From Roseiflexus castenholzii DSM 13941 (GTDB lineage: Bacteria; Chloroflexota; Chloroflexia; Chloroflexales; Roseiflexaceae), in assembly GCF_000017805.1 (NCBI RefSeq), contig NC_009767.1, forward strand, positions 2,046,001 through 2,110,000: a stretch of 64,000 bases of DNA, read 5' to 3'. The notes beneath the pieces are model-generated. The model did not search any database. It was not told where the DNA came from and saw nothing but the letters and a program-made list of their open reading frames with translations. Position 1 is the stretch's first letter. The number at the start of each line of letters is the position of its first letter. Shown piece after piece: positions 52,799-61,874 of this stretch. The translations under genes and the position numbers were made by a program.

Positions 52799-53568
52799 TC
52801 TTCACGCGCTGAGTGAATGGCCCGGTCAATCTCTGCAATGCGTTGACTCACAATCGCGCGTTGTGCGGCGCTGCAATGGGGCAACACTGCGCGCGCGGCG
52901 CTGAGCGCCAGCGCCGCTTCCGCCCATCTCTCCTCCTGCGCCAGATGATGCGCCAGTGCGCAACGCAGCGACGCCTCGGCGTCCGGCTCCGGGTGGTGCG
53001 CCAGCCCTGCGCGCAGTTGATCCTCGATCAGTTCGGCGCGCGCGCCGATGGCAGCCAGCGCCTGTGCCAGATGCAGGTGCGCTGCGGCATTCGCTGGATC
53101 CAACTCCAGCGCTCGACGCGCGGCGACTGCTGCTGCCTGCGGTTCTCCCTCTTCGAGGTAAGCGCCGCTCAGGGCTGCGGTGATTGCTGATCGGTTCGGC
53201 GCCAGACGCTGCGCGCGTTGCAACAACCGTACTGCTGTGGCGCTATCGCTGCGCGCCAGCGCAATGGCGCCGCGCAACGCCAGCGCATCCGGCGACCAGG
53301 GATGCAGCATGGACGCCACGGTCGCCAGCGCGTCGGCAGCCTCCCAGCGCGCCTGAAAGAGGGCGCGGCTGGTTAGATAGAGCGCCGTTATGCGGCTGAT
53401 GAAGGTTACGACCAGCAGGGTCATTCCTGCTCCGATCCAGATCGATGGGACAATGGCGTTGATTGCGAGCAGGAGCGCGATGATGACACCTTCAGGGGCG
53501 ATCCACAGTATCTGCGACAGCCAGCGTTTCAGCATCGCAGCATAGTCAGCGCCTGGAGCGGTTGCCAT
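52786..53568 (-). CDS. TPR-repeat protein with N-terminal membrane anchor
   Basis: 260 aa. Two hydrophobic helices (about 17-60) followed by four to five TPR-like helical pairs (SPDALALRGAIALARSDS, GAYLEEGEPQAAAVAARRALELDPANAAAHLHLAQALA). Its end overlaps the slipin gene tail-to-tail by 13 bp. Function unknown. Confidence 0.7.
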   Translation of the reverse strand: MATAPGADYAAMLKRWLSQILWIAPEGVIIALLLAINAIVPSIWIGAGMTLLVVTFISRITALYLTSRALFQARWEAADALATVASMLHPWSPDALALRGAIALARSDSATAVRLLQRAQRLAPNRSAITAALSGAYLEEGEPQAAAVAARRALELDPANAAAHLHLAQALAAIGARAELIEDQLRAGLAHHPEPDAEASLRCALAHHLAQEERWAEAALALSAARAVLPHCSAAQRAIVSQRIAEIDRAIHSAREDHAA

Positions 53569-53644
53569 AGTCGTACTCCTTGATCATCTGATGCCGGACT
53601 TGCCAGCATCATATCAGGAGGTTGTGACAGCAACCGTCACTTTG

Positions 53645-54949
53645 TTATCTTCCTATCGGGTGAGCAACGCGCTCATCTGCCGTCTGGCTGAGCCTTGTCA
53701 CATCGTTGAACTGTTCAATGGCGGTGCTGTAGACGGTCTCCAATCGCCCGGCTGCGGCGTCCCAGGTGTGGTGCTGTTCGACATATCGCCTTCCAGACGC
53801 GCCAATGGCAGCGGCGCGCTGCGGGTCTTCCATCAGGCGAAAGATGGCGTCGGCGTACTCGCGCGGATGTTCTGCCAGCAGCAGGTCGCGTCCTTCTACG
53901 GCATGCAGCGCGCGCGCTGCATGCCGCGCGGCAACGACCGGCGTTGCCATTGCCATGGCTTCGAGCACTTTGTTTTGAATGCCAACGCCGTAGCGGAGCG
54001 GGGCGACAGCCAGCGTTGCGCCGGCAATCGCCGGACGCAGATCGTCCAGGTAGCCGGTCACGGTCACGCGTCGGTCGGTTGCCAGCGCCCGCACCGATGG
54101 CGGTGGCGCGCTTCCGGCGATCACCACACGTATTTCGGGGCGGCGCTCCCAGACCAGTGGCATAATGTCGCGCACCAGGTGGAGCGCGGCGGCTTCATTG
54201 GCGTGGTAACTCATCTTGCCGCTGAAGACGATTGTTGCGCTCTCGCGCGCAATCGGTTGGGGAGCGAAATAGTCCAGATCGACGCCGTTGGGCACGACCG
54301 TGATGGCATCATGGACGTTATGGTTGGTGGCGCTGTCGCACCAGCGCTGCGGTTCGGGTTGAGGGTGTGGGCGCAGGTGTCGGCGGAGAGTGCGCAATGC
54401 CCAGGCATCCTCCGGCGATGACACGATAACCTGCTCGAAATGGCGGGTGTATCGCGCCTCATAAGCGCGAGTGCGCGCCAGATCGATCAGTGCGAGCATG
54501 CGGCTCTTGAGTGATGGGCTGCCACGAAGCGCGCGCTCGAACAGGAGACTGATGCTGTCCACCGAGTCGAGCACGGCGGGTGTGCGCAGAAGCGCATACC
54601 CCAGTGCTGATGCCCGCATATGCTCAATGTGGGCAATGTCGTACCGGTTGCTGCGATCTTCAGTGCGCACCGCTTCCAGCATGCGTTGACCGAAACTGAG
54701 CGCCGCCTGAAGCGGCAGGTCGCCGGGTAGTGCGCGCAGTGCATTCCAGAGCATTTCGGCTTTGCCCATGTGAACCGTCACGATCCGCGCGCATACCTCA
54801 CGCAGCGCGCTGAGCGCCGGTCTGTCATCGGCATTGGCGCCGCACACCAGCGTGATGTGATGACCGCGCCTTGCCAGTGCGCGAATGAAGCCGTATGGCC
54901 GTACCCGAATGGCGGATGGAACATATGCGGAGATAAACAGAATATTCAT
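53645..54949 (-). CDS. GT4-family glycosyltransferase
   Basis: 434 aa. GT-B fold: N-terminal FISAYVPS...RPYGFIRALARRGHHITLV. The C-terminal donor domain has VVPNGVDLDYFAP, IVFSGKMSYHANEAA and the EX7E region KVLEAMAMATPVVAARHAARAL. It starts two bases after the stop of the other glycosyltransferase, so the pair is an operon. Probably exopolysaccharide or glycolipid synthesis. Confidence 0.85.
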   Translation of the reverse strand: MNILFISAYVPSAIRVRPYGFIRALARRGHHITLVCGANADDRPALSALREVCARIVTVHMGKAEMLWNALRALPGDLPLQAALSFGQRMLEAVRTEDRSNRYDIAHIEHMRASALGYALLRTPAVLDSVDSISLLFERALRGSPSLKSRMLALIDLARTRAYEARYTRHFEQVIVSSPEDAWALRTLRRHLRPHPQPEPQRWCDSATNHNVHDAITVVPNGVDLDYFAPQPIARESATIVFSGKMSYHANEAAALHLVRDIMPLVWERRPEIRVVIAGSAPPPSVRALATDRRVTVTGYLDDLRPAIAGATLAVAPLRYGVGIQNKVLEAMAMATPVVAARHAARALHAVEGRDLLLAEHPREYADAIFRLMEDPQRAAAIGASGRRYVEQHHTWDAAAGRLETVYSTAIEQFNDVTRLSQTADERVAHPIGR

Positions 54950-54951
54950 CG

Positions 54952-56250
54952 TCAGCCCTCTTCGGCGCTTTGGATAGGCTTGCAGTTCTCAGTTTCCGGT
55001 TCTTGGTTCTTGGTTCTTGGTTCTTGGTTCTTGGTTCTTGGTTCTTGGTTCTTCATCCGCTCATACACCCGATCCATTGCCGGGCACACAGCGCGCCAGT
55101 CGTAGCGTTCGAGCAGGCGCCGACGCCCGGATGCCGCCAGTTGCGCGCCGAAGTCCGGGTCGCGCAGCAGGCGAACGACTGCATCGGCGAACGCCTCTGG
55201 TGTGTCGCCGACCAGCAGATGTTCGCCGGGAACCAGGTCGATCCCTTCGTAGCCAATTGTGGTCGAAACGACCGGAATGCCGCGCGCCAGCGCTTCGAGG
55301 ATTTTCACGCGCATGCCGCCGCCGCTGCGCAAGGGAACGATCAGGCAGGCAGAGGCGGCGATGTATGGCGTGGGGTCTGGCACGTAGCCGGTCACCTCAA
55401 TCGTCGGATCTTGTTCTGGCAGTGCGCGCACTTCTGGTACGGGGCGCTGCCCGACGATAAAGAAGCGCACTCCTTCAACCTGTTGTTTGATCAGCGGGTA
55501 GATACTGCGGGCAAACCAGAGCACGCCATCGACATTCGGGGGCCACATCATCGTCGCCAGGCTGAGGATGCCACGCGCATCCGGCTGACGCGCAATTGGC
55601 TGTTCCCGTTCGGCATCGACGGCAATCGGAATGACCGGAATATGGCGCTCTATCCCCATCGCGTCGATTAATGCCTGACGATCCTCGTGACTGACGGCTG
55701 TGACCGCCTCGAACTCGCGGCAGACCCGTCCCTCGTAGGTGCGCAACTGACGCCACTCACGTTCCCAGAGGAGCCGCTTGAGACCCCGTTCCTGTGCCGC
55801 TACCCGGCGAAAGACTGTCCACACGGCGTTGTGTTCGTCGAGCAGGCGCGGCAACGGCAACGGTTCGGCAAACTGCGCCATGTTGAGTTGATCCGCATGC
55901 ACCAGGTCATACGGTCGTCCGGCGATCTCCGCTTCGCGCACCAGGCGTGTCAGCAACCGATGCATAGTGGCGCTATCATCCCGTTCGATGATCCATGAGC
56001 GTCCGCGCACCAGGCTGCCCGCCAGAGTCAGCGCATTCCGAACAGTGGATCGCCTAAGCGGTACGGTGTGAACTTCGGCAACCAGGTTGCGCAGGATGTT
56101 GGCATCGGCTTCTTCCTGGGCATTGCGCGTGAAGCAGACGAGTGTGACCCTGTAGCGCGCTGCCAGATGTCGCAGCAGGTGGTACGTCTTGACTTTCGGA
56201 CCGCTGTCGGGCGGGTAGGGAACGATCTGGGTCAGCAGGAGAATGTTCAT
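54952..56250 (-). CDS. GT4-family glycosyltransferase with repeat-encoded C-terminal tail
   Basis: 432 aa. GT-B fold: LLTQIVPYPPDSGPKVKTYHLLRHLA at the N-terminus, VIPIAVDAE, LSLATMMWPPNVDGVLWF and EALARGIPVVSTTIGYEG. The last 30 residues (KNQEPRTKNQEPRTKNQEP) are coded by eight copies of a 7-bp repeat and are not part of the enzyme fold. A change in repeat number would shift the frame after the fold. Confidence 0.85.
   Translation of the reverse strand: MNILLLTQIVPYPPDSGPKVKTYHLLRHLAARYRVTLVCFTRNAQEEADANILRNLVAEVHTVPLRRSTVRNALTLAGSLVRGRSWIIERDDSATMHRLLTRLVREAEIAGRPYDLVHADQLNMAQFAEPLPLPRLLDEHNAVWTVFRRVAAQERGLKRLLWEREWRQLRTYEGRVCREFEAVTAVSHEDRQALIDAMGIERHIPVIPIAVDAEREQPIARQPDARGILSLATMMWPPNVDGVLWFARSIYPLIKQQVEGVRFFIVGQRPVPEVRALPEQDPTIEVTGYVPDPTPYIAASACLIVPLRSGGGMRVKILEALARGIPVVSTTIGYEGIDLVPGEHLLVGDTPEAFADAVVRLLRDPDFGAQLAASGRRRLLERYDWRAVCPAMDRVYERMKNQEPRTKNQEPRTKNQEPETENCKPIQSAEEG
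54998..55053. repeat. 7-bp tandem repeat x8
   Basis: GGTTCTT repeated eight times without a mismatch, inside the 3' end of a glycosyltransferase gene. Confidence 0.9.
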
Positions 56251-56351
56251 GGCAGACTATCTTTGAATATCAATCTGAGCGTGATTGTACGATGTCGGCA
56301 TAAAAAGATGCTAAACTTTATGTGACGTGATGGTAACAGTGGAGTAATAAT

Positions 56352-57071
56352 GTGTCTATGACCTCCGCGCGCGAGTATCTTGAACGGTTCGCCAATCTCG
56401 ATCTGGGGCGCGCTGCGCGGAGCGGCGTGCCGGAGGTTGTGCTCGCCGAGGGTAAAACCGCTGAACAAACCATGGCCATTGCCCGGCGCATGCTCGATCA
56501 GGTTGGGCGCGTGCTGATCAGTCGCGTGTCGCCGGAGGTGCGAGCGGCGTTGCAGGAGGCGTTTGCCGACACGGTTGAGTGGACGGTCTATAGCGAAGGA
56601 CGCACCCTGACGCTCAGTAAACCGGGAATTGCCCCGCCGCAGCGTGGTGGGCGCGTCGGCGTGCTGACCGCCGGAACCGGCGATCTGCCGGTTGCCGAAG
56701 AGGCTATCGCGCTGTGCATCGAAATGGGATGCGCAATCTGGCGCGCCAGTGATGTCGGCGTCGCGGGTCTGCACCGTTTGTTCGAGCCACTGCGTGCTAT
56801 GCTCGACGCACCGGTCGATGTGATCATTGTCGCTGCCGGAATGGACGGCGCGCTGCCGTCGGTGGTGGCGGGTCTGGTCGATGTGCCGGTCATCGGATTG
56901 CCGACGTCGGTCGGGTACGGTTTTGGCGGCGGCGGCGTCGGCGCGTTGACGAGCATGCTGCAAACCTGCGCTCCCGGGCTTGCCGTTGTCAACATCGACA
57001 ACGGTATTGGCGCCGGGGCGATTGCCGGGCGGATCGCCAATCGAGCGGCGGATGCCCGCAGGCTGAGATGA
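56352..57071 (+). CDS. larB: LarB, pyridinium-3,5-biscarboxylate mononucleotide synthase
   Basis: 239 aa from GTG 56,352, with GGAG eight bases upstream. The C-terminal half is PurE-like (VGVLTAGTGDLPVAEEA, DVGVAGLHR, VIIVAAGMDGALPSVVAGLVDVPVIGLPTSVGYG). LarB carboxylates and hydrolyses nicotinic acid adenine dinucleotide in the first step of nickel-pincer cofactor synthesis. LarE lies downstream; LarC and LarA are not in the window. Confidence 0.88.
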   Translation: MSMTSAREYLERFANLDLGRAARSGVPEVVLAEGKTAEQTMAIARRMLDQVGRVLISRVSPEVRAALQEAFADTVEWTVYSEGRTLTLSKPGIAPPQRGGRVGVLTAGTGDLPVAEEAIALCIEMGCAIWRASDVGVAGLHRLFEPLRAMLDAPVDVIIVAAGMDGALPSVVAGLVDVPVIGLPTSVGYGFGGGGVGALTSMLQTCAPGLAVVNIDNGIGAGAIAGRIANRAADARRLR

Positions 57072-57075
57072 CCGT

Positions 57076-57467
57076 CTGGCGGAGCTGACCGTCACCTGGG
57101 CGGGTGGGGCGACGACGAGGGATCGGCGCAACCCCGCTGGCGGCGGTGACGGTCATCTGGGCGAGCGGGGCGATGACGAGGGATCAGCGGCAGCCTCCTG
57201 GCAGTCAATCGCGAATGGGTCGCCTGGCGGAGATGACCGTCATTTGGGCGGGTGGGGCGACGACGAGGGATCGGCGCAACCCCGCTGGCGGCGGTGACGG
57301 TCATCTGGGCGAGCGGGGCGATGACGAGGGATCAGCGGCAGCCTCCTGGCAGTCAATCGCGAATGGGTCGCCTGGCGGAGATGACCGTCATTTGGGCGGG
57401 TGGGGCGACGACGAGGGATCGGCGCAACCCCGCTGGCGGCGGTGACGGTCATCTGGGCGAGCGGGGC
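57076..57467. repeat. 148-bp tandem repeat between larB and larE
   Basis: About 2.65 copies of a 148-bp unit, each made of two related halves that start TGAC(C/G)GTCAT and hold GGGCGA(C/T)GACGAGGGATC. It starts 5 bp after the larB stop and ends 72 bp before larE. Frames in it are open by composition but have no gene-like start. No gene lies between 57,072 and 57,539. Confidence 0.85.
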
Positions 57468-57539
57468 AGCAACTGTGGGACAGGCGCCTCTGGAGCAGTT
57501 GACCATCAGCAGGTAGTTTGTCGAAGGTGACAATCATCT

Positions 57540-58376
57540 ATGGAGACAACACTTGAGTTCAAATATGAACATCTCCAGGCGATCCTGCGCGAGATCGGTT
57601 CGGCGCTGATCGCATTCTCCGGCGGCGTCGATAGTACGCTGCTGCTGAAGGTGGCGCACGATACGCTCGGTGAGCGCGCCATTGCCGCCACTGCCGATTC
57701 CGAGACCTACCCACGCGAGGAACTCGAACAGGCGCGCGCCCTGGCGACGTTGATCGGTTGCCGCCATATCGTGGTATGCACCAATGAGTTGTCCGACGAA
57801 CACTATGCGCGCAACCAGCCGGACCGCTGCTACTACTGCAAGCGCACGCTGTTCACCGAACTCCAACCACTGGCTGCCGAACTTGGCGTTGCCGCTATCC
57901 TCTATGGCGCGATGGCAGACGACATCGGCACACATCGCCCAGGTCACCGTGCGGCGATGGAGTTTGCTGTGCGCAGCCCGCTGATCGAAGCCGGGCTGGG
58001 AAAACAAGAAATCCGTGAACTGGCGCGGCGGCTTGGATTGCCAAACTGGAACAAGCCGTCGTATGCCTGTCTCTCGTCACGGATCGCCTATGGCGAACGG
58101 GTGACCGCCGATAAATTGCGAGTTCTCGACGAAGCCGAACGTTTCCTGCGTCACCTGGGGTTCACCCAGTTGCGTGTCCGCCACCACGACACGATTGCGC
58201 GCATCGAGGTTCCATCCGAAGACCTGCCTGCGGTTATCGAGCAGCGCGACGCCATTGTGGCGCGCCTGAAGGCGTTGGGGTATGTTTATGTCACTCTCGA
58301 TCTTCAGGGATTCCGCAGCGGCAGCATGAACGAAGCGCGCCGGTCGTCGCTCGCTGATATTGCGTTGATTGAATAG
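57540..58376 (+). CDS. larE: LarE, ATP-dependent sacrificial sulfur transferase
   Basis: 278 aa. PP-loop SGGVDSTLLLK near residue 28, CYYCKRTLF, and the catalytic sulfur-donor Cys in PSYACLSSRI (about residue 178). LarE thiolates the LarB product, giving up its own cysteine sulfur (LarE of the Lactobacillus type). The conserved Cys makes that type likely here. Confidence 0.9.
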   Translation: METTLEFKYEHLQAILREIGSALIAFSGGVDSTLLLKVAHDTLGERAIAATADSETYPREELEQARALATLIGCRHIVVCTNELSDEHYARNQPDRCYYCKRTLFTELQPLAAELGVAAILYGAMADDIGTHRPGHRAAMEFAVRSPLIEAGLGKQEIRELARRLGLPNWNKPSYACLSSRIAYGERVTADKLRVLDEAERFLRHLGFTQLRVRHHDTIARIEVPSEDLPAVIEQRDAIVARLKALGYVYVTLDLQGFRSGSMNEARRSSLADIALIE

Positions 58377-58465
58377 TCTCGAGAAGACTGACGCAACGGT
58401 GCAATGGCGCAAAGAGTAGCGCCCCCGTACAGGACGGGGAGAGCGGCTCGAAAGAAGCCGGCATT

Positions 58466-58789
58466 CTACACATTGCGAAGTTTATAGGGTATCTCGAAGA
58501 AAGTATCGCCGAGCAACTGTCGGATTTGCTTCCCCTCGGATGTGGTTGCATGGTAGATAACAAGCGTCGCCCTGCCAGGGCAATGTTGGCTTTCTTCAAT
58601 AGCGAACACGATAGCATTTGGGTTCAGTTGTTCGACCTGCGCTCGTGTACTTGCATGTTGCTCCAGAGCATGCTTGATCGCTTCTACGGATGGGAGTTCA
58701 TCACACGATTGCTATTCGGGAAATGCTGTGCTACAGGTGATCAGCGACTAGATGACGTATAGGGCGATAACACATAGCAGTAGCTTCAT
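58466..58789 (-). pseudogene. Small secreted-protein gene with two in-frame amber codons
   Basis: ATG 58,787-58,789 has a strong AGGAGA upstream and begins MKLLLCVIALYVI, then TAG, SLITCSTAFPE, TAG, and then a clearly protein-like stretch. This includes PSVEAIKHALEQ, NPNAIVFAIEES, ATLVIYHATTSEGKQIRQLL and FFEIPYKLRNV, ending at TAG 58,466. All three parts are in one frame. The first part is a signal-peptide start. No family recognised. Two independent nonsense changes are the simple reading. Confidence 0.6.
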
Positions 58790-58915
58790 AACAGTTCTCC
58801 TTCGACAGGCGGGGTTGAACCAGATTATGGCTGTAACGAGGCGGAGATACAGGCGCTTACCGTCGAGCGCCTCCCGGATATGATCTGGCAAGCAGTGAAT
58901 GGGAGAATGGTTTGT

Positions 58916-59581
58916 CTATTCGTCCTCTCCCATCGCTTCGTCCAGTGTATGGCGCGCTACGTCGCCGCGCGCAATTAACGAGTCCTGAAAAGCGAGCAAG
59001 CGCAAGATCGTACTGTCTGTGATACCAGGACGTCTGCGCGCAATGATTGTCCTGGCTTCAGCAAATGCGCCGGCGCGACGCAGCAGATCCGCCGGGATAA
59101 CGGTCTCCGCTCCGCGCTGCTCGGTGAACTCCTGCCCGGCTGCAATGGCACGCAAAACCGTATTGGCCGCTCTGATCCGACAGGTCTTCGCCGACTCAGA
59201 TTTCTCCTCATCGTCGCATACCCGGGCGGCATGGACAATTGCCCATGCTGCTGCGGCATAGTCGCCTGCATGTTCATGAATCATCGCCTGGCATAAAAAA
59301 TGGTTCGCCAGCTCAGGCATGGCGGGGTCCGCGAGTTGCGCCTGGTACTGTGTGCTTTTGACAATAACTTTTGCCTGCTTCGGCGCTTTGCTGACGTCTT
59401 CGGCGCAATAGCCGCACGCAGGACAGCATTGCACCCAGGCGAAGATCGTCGAACGCATCATCTCAGGCGGGCGCGAGTCGAGATCGGGCGAATCGAAAAC
59501 CATCGTGCTGTCGATTTCGGTATATTCGTGTTCCGCGCGGCAGACGATGCAGGTTTTCGCCGTAAAGGAAATGGTGGTCAT
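58916..59581 (-). CDS. DUF2225-like zinc-binding protein
   Basis: 221 aa. Two cysteine pairs at the start, CIVC (11-14) and CCPACGYCAED (about 52-62), as in DUF2225 proteins, followed by helical repeats. A role in sensing or assembly is unknown. The TAA and a gap of about 120 bp separate it from the amber-containing gene on the same strand. Confidence 0.7.
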   Translation of the reverse strand: MTTISFTAKTCIVCRAEHEYTEIDSTMVFDSPDLDSRPPEMMRSTIFAWVQCCPACGYCAEDVSKAPKQAKVIVKSTQYQAQLADPAMPELANHFLCQAMIHEHAGDYAAAAWAIVHAARVCDDEEKSESAKTCRIRAANTVLRAIAAGQEFTEQRGAETVIPADLLRRAGAFAEARTIIARRRPGITDSTILRLLAFQDSLIARGDVARHTLDEAMGEDE

Positions 59582-60009
59582 AGCGTTCTCCTCGCGCTGT
59601 GATACGGTGCTTTCCGGGAAACACTATCTCGCTGCGGGCTAAAGCCCTCGCTGAGGACGCGGTTTGATCGTGCTTACCGCGAGTGAAAGTTCCTTCAGGG
59701 CTGGCTTGCACGCCCGGCGTCGCTCGGTCCCCGGGGTGAAGTTGTGGCTCTCTTGCGCATTCGCCTGCATCCCGATCACGTGACATCTCTGCAGGGTTTG
59801 CCCGACCTGAACCAGAGCATATTGGACAGCGTAGCATGCAAAGGTAAGTTTCGCAACCGTCGCCTGCGGCTTACGGTTCTTGAGCGAATCCTTCGGTCTT
59901 GCCGAGTCCCGTCCGCGCAGGCAGGCTTGGCGCCCGTAGCCCGTGGCTTCAGCCGCCGGGCGGTCAGGCGGATGGCGGAACAATTATTCAAAAACCATCA
60001 TTGACTTCA
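59582..60009. other. Intergenic mosaic without a convincing gene
   Basis: Contains CAGCGAGGGCTTTAGCCCGC-type hairpin sequence (near 59,626-59,655), which also occurs in the adjacent 213-bp repeats. The rest has a minus-strand frame of 114 codons with no recognised family; it may be a decayed mobile-element tail. Confidence 0.4.
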
Positions 60010-61690
60010 CTGCAAAAAGCGGTAACCACGAAGGTTGCAAAAGAAATGCGCTTCATTATTCCCCTTCGTGCGCTTCGGGTCCTTGGCGGTCGAGCCGGTG
60101 TGCAGTGGACTCATCATTCTCACCAGCCCCGCAGGGGCTTTTCTGTCCTCAGCGAGGGCTTCAGCCCGCAGCGAAACGGCGGTTTCTGACACTTAATGCC
60201 TGCACCCTAACTTCACGACAACACGCAACCACGAAGGTCACCAAGGGACACGAAGGCAATGCGCTTCATTATTCCCCTTCGTGCGCTTCGGGTCCTTGGC
60301 GGTTGAGCCGGTGTGCAGTGGACTCATCATTCTCACCAGCCCCGCAGGGGCTTTTCTGTCCTCAGCGAGGGCTTCAGCCCGCAGCGAAACGGCGGTTTCT
60401 GACACTTAATGCCTGCACCCTAACTTCACGACAACACGCAACCACGAAGGTCACCAAGGGACACGAAGGCAATGCGCTTCATTATTCCCCTTCGTGCGCT
60501 TCGGGTCCTTGGCGGTTGAGCCAGTGTGCAGTGGACTCATCATTCTCACCAGCCCCGCAGGGGCTTTTCTGTCCTCAGCGAGGGCTTCAGCCCGCAGCGA
60601 AACGGCGGTTTCTGACACTTAATGCCTGCACCCTAACTTCACGACAACACGCAACCACGAAGGTCACCAAGGGACACGAAGGCAATGCGCTTCATTATTC
60701 CCCTTCGTGCGCTTCGGGTCCTTGGCGGTTGAGCCGGTGTGCAGTGGACTCATCATTCTCACCAGCCCCGCAGGGGCTTTTCTGTCCTCAGCGAGGGCTT
60801 CAGCCCGCAGCGAAACGGCGGTTTCTGACACTTAATGCCTGCACCCTAACTTCACGGCAACACGCAACCACGAAGGTCACCAAGGGACGCGAAGGCAATG
60901 CGCTTCATTATTCCCCTTCGTGCACTTCGGGTCCTTGGCGGTTGAGCCGGTGTGCAGTGGACTCATCATTCTCACCAGCCCCGCAGGGGCTTTTCTGTCC
61001 TCAGCGAGGGCTTCAGCCCGCAGCGAAACGGCGGTTTCTGACACTTAATGCCTGCACCCTAACTTCACGACAACACGCAACCACGAAGGTCACCAAGGGA
61101 CACGAAGGCAATGCGCTTCATTATTCCCCTTCGTGCGCTTCGGGTCCTTGGCGGTTGAGCCAGTGTGCAGTGGACTCATCATTCTCACCAGCCCCGCAGG
61201 GGCTTTTCTGTCCTCAGCGAGGGCTTCAGCCCGCAGCGAAACGGCGGTTTCTGACACTTAATGCCTGCACCCTAACTTCACGACAACACGCAACCACGAA
61301 GGTCACCGAGGGACACGAAGGCAATGCGCTTCATTATTCCCCTTCGTGCACTTCGGGTCCTTGGCGGTTGAGCCGGTGTGCAGTGGACTCATCATTCTCA
61401 CCAGCCCCGCAGGGGCTTTTCTGTCCTCAGCGAGGGCTTCAGCCCGCAGCGAAACGGCGGTTTCTGACACTTAATGCCTGCACCCTAACTTCACGGCAAC
61501 ACGCAACCACGAAGGTCACCAAGGGACGCGAAGGACATGCGCTTCATTATTCCCCTTCGTGCGCTTCGGGTCCTTGGCGGTTGAGCCGGTGTGCAGTGGA
61601 CTCATCATTCTCACCAGCCCCGCAGGGGCTTTTCCGTCCTCAGCGAGGGCTTCAGCCCGCAGCGAAACGGCGGTTTCTGACACTTAATGC
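60010..61690. repeat. 213-bp minisatellite, eight units
   Basis: One diverged unit (60,010-60,196) and seven units with an exact 213-bp period. Each holds AACCACGAAGGTCACCAAGG, an AGCCCC-GCA-GGGGCT hairpin followed by T residues, and a GGGCTTCAGCCC hairpin. Because 213 is a multiple of three, the plus strand stays open for over 600 codons. Variants suggest that units 2-4 were duplicated as a block to give 5-7. Confidence 0.9.
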
Positions 61691-61718
61691 CTGCACCCTA
61701 TGCGCCTACCCCTGCCAT

Positions 61719-61747
61719 TTGGCATCCAACCACGACTATGCTATAAT
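61719..61747 (+). promoter_or_regulatory. Promoter of the BMP lipoprotein gene
   Basis: TTGGCA (61,719-61,724), 17-bp spacer, perfect TATAAT (61,742-61,747). It lies just after the last 213-bp unit. The leader to ATG 61,875 is about 120 nt. Confidence 0.75.
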
Positions 61748-61874
61748 CCGCCCGATTCCGGGAAATGGCTTCAAAACGCCGATTATTGTGCTGTGGCCAC
61801 CACAACGGTGTTGTTGAAGCCGTGTGCAGATTCCTTACCCGCGCCCTGTGAGGCGCATAGTACAGGAGGCGAGA

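Noticed and set aside
57104..57533. Frames of 92-113 codons between larB and larE
   Set aside because: The same peptide recurs in each copy of the 148-bp repeat on both strands; no ribosome site or family.
58466..58789. Amber codons read as pyrrolysine
   Set aside because: TAG is also used as a normal gene end here (larE and the small genes), and no pyl genes are seen; nonsense mutation is simpler.
59943..61817. 624-codon plus-strand frame over the 213-bp repeats
   Set aside because: The frame is open only because the unit length is a multiple of three. No ribosome site at its start, unrelated flanks at both ends, and hairpin sequences fill each unit.
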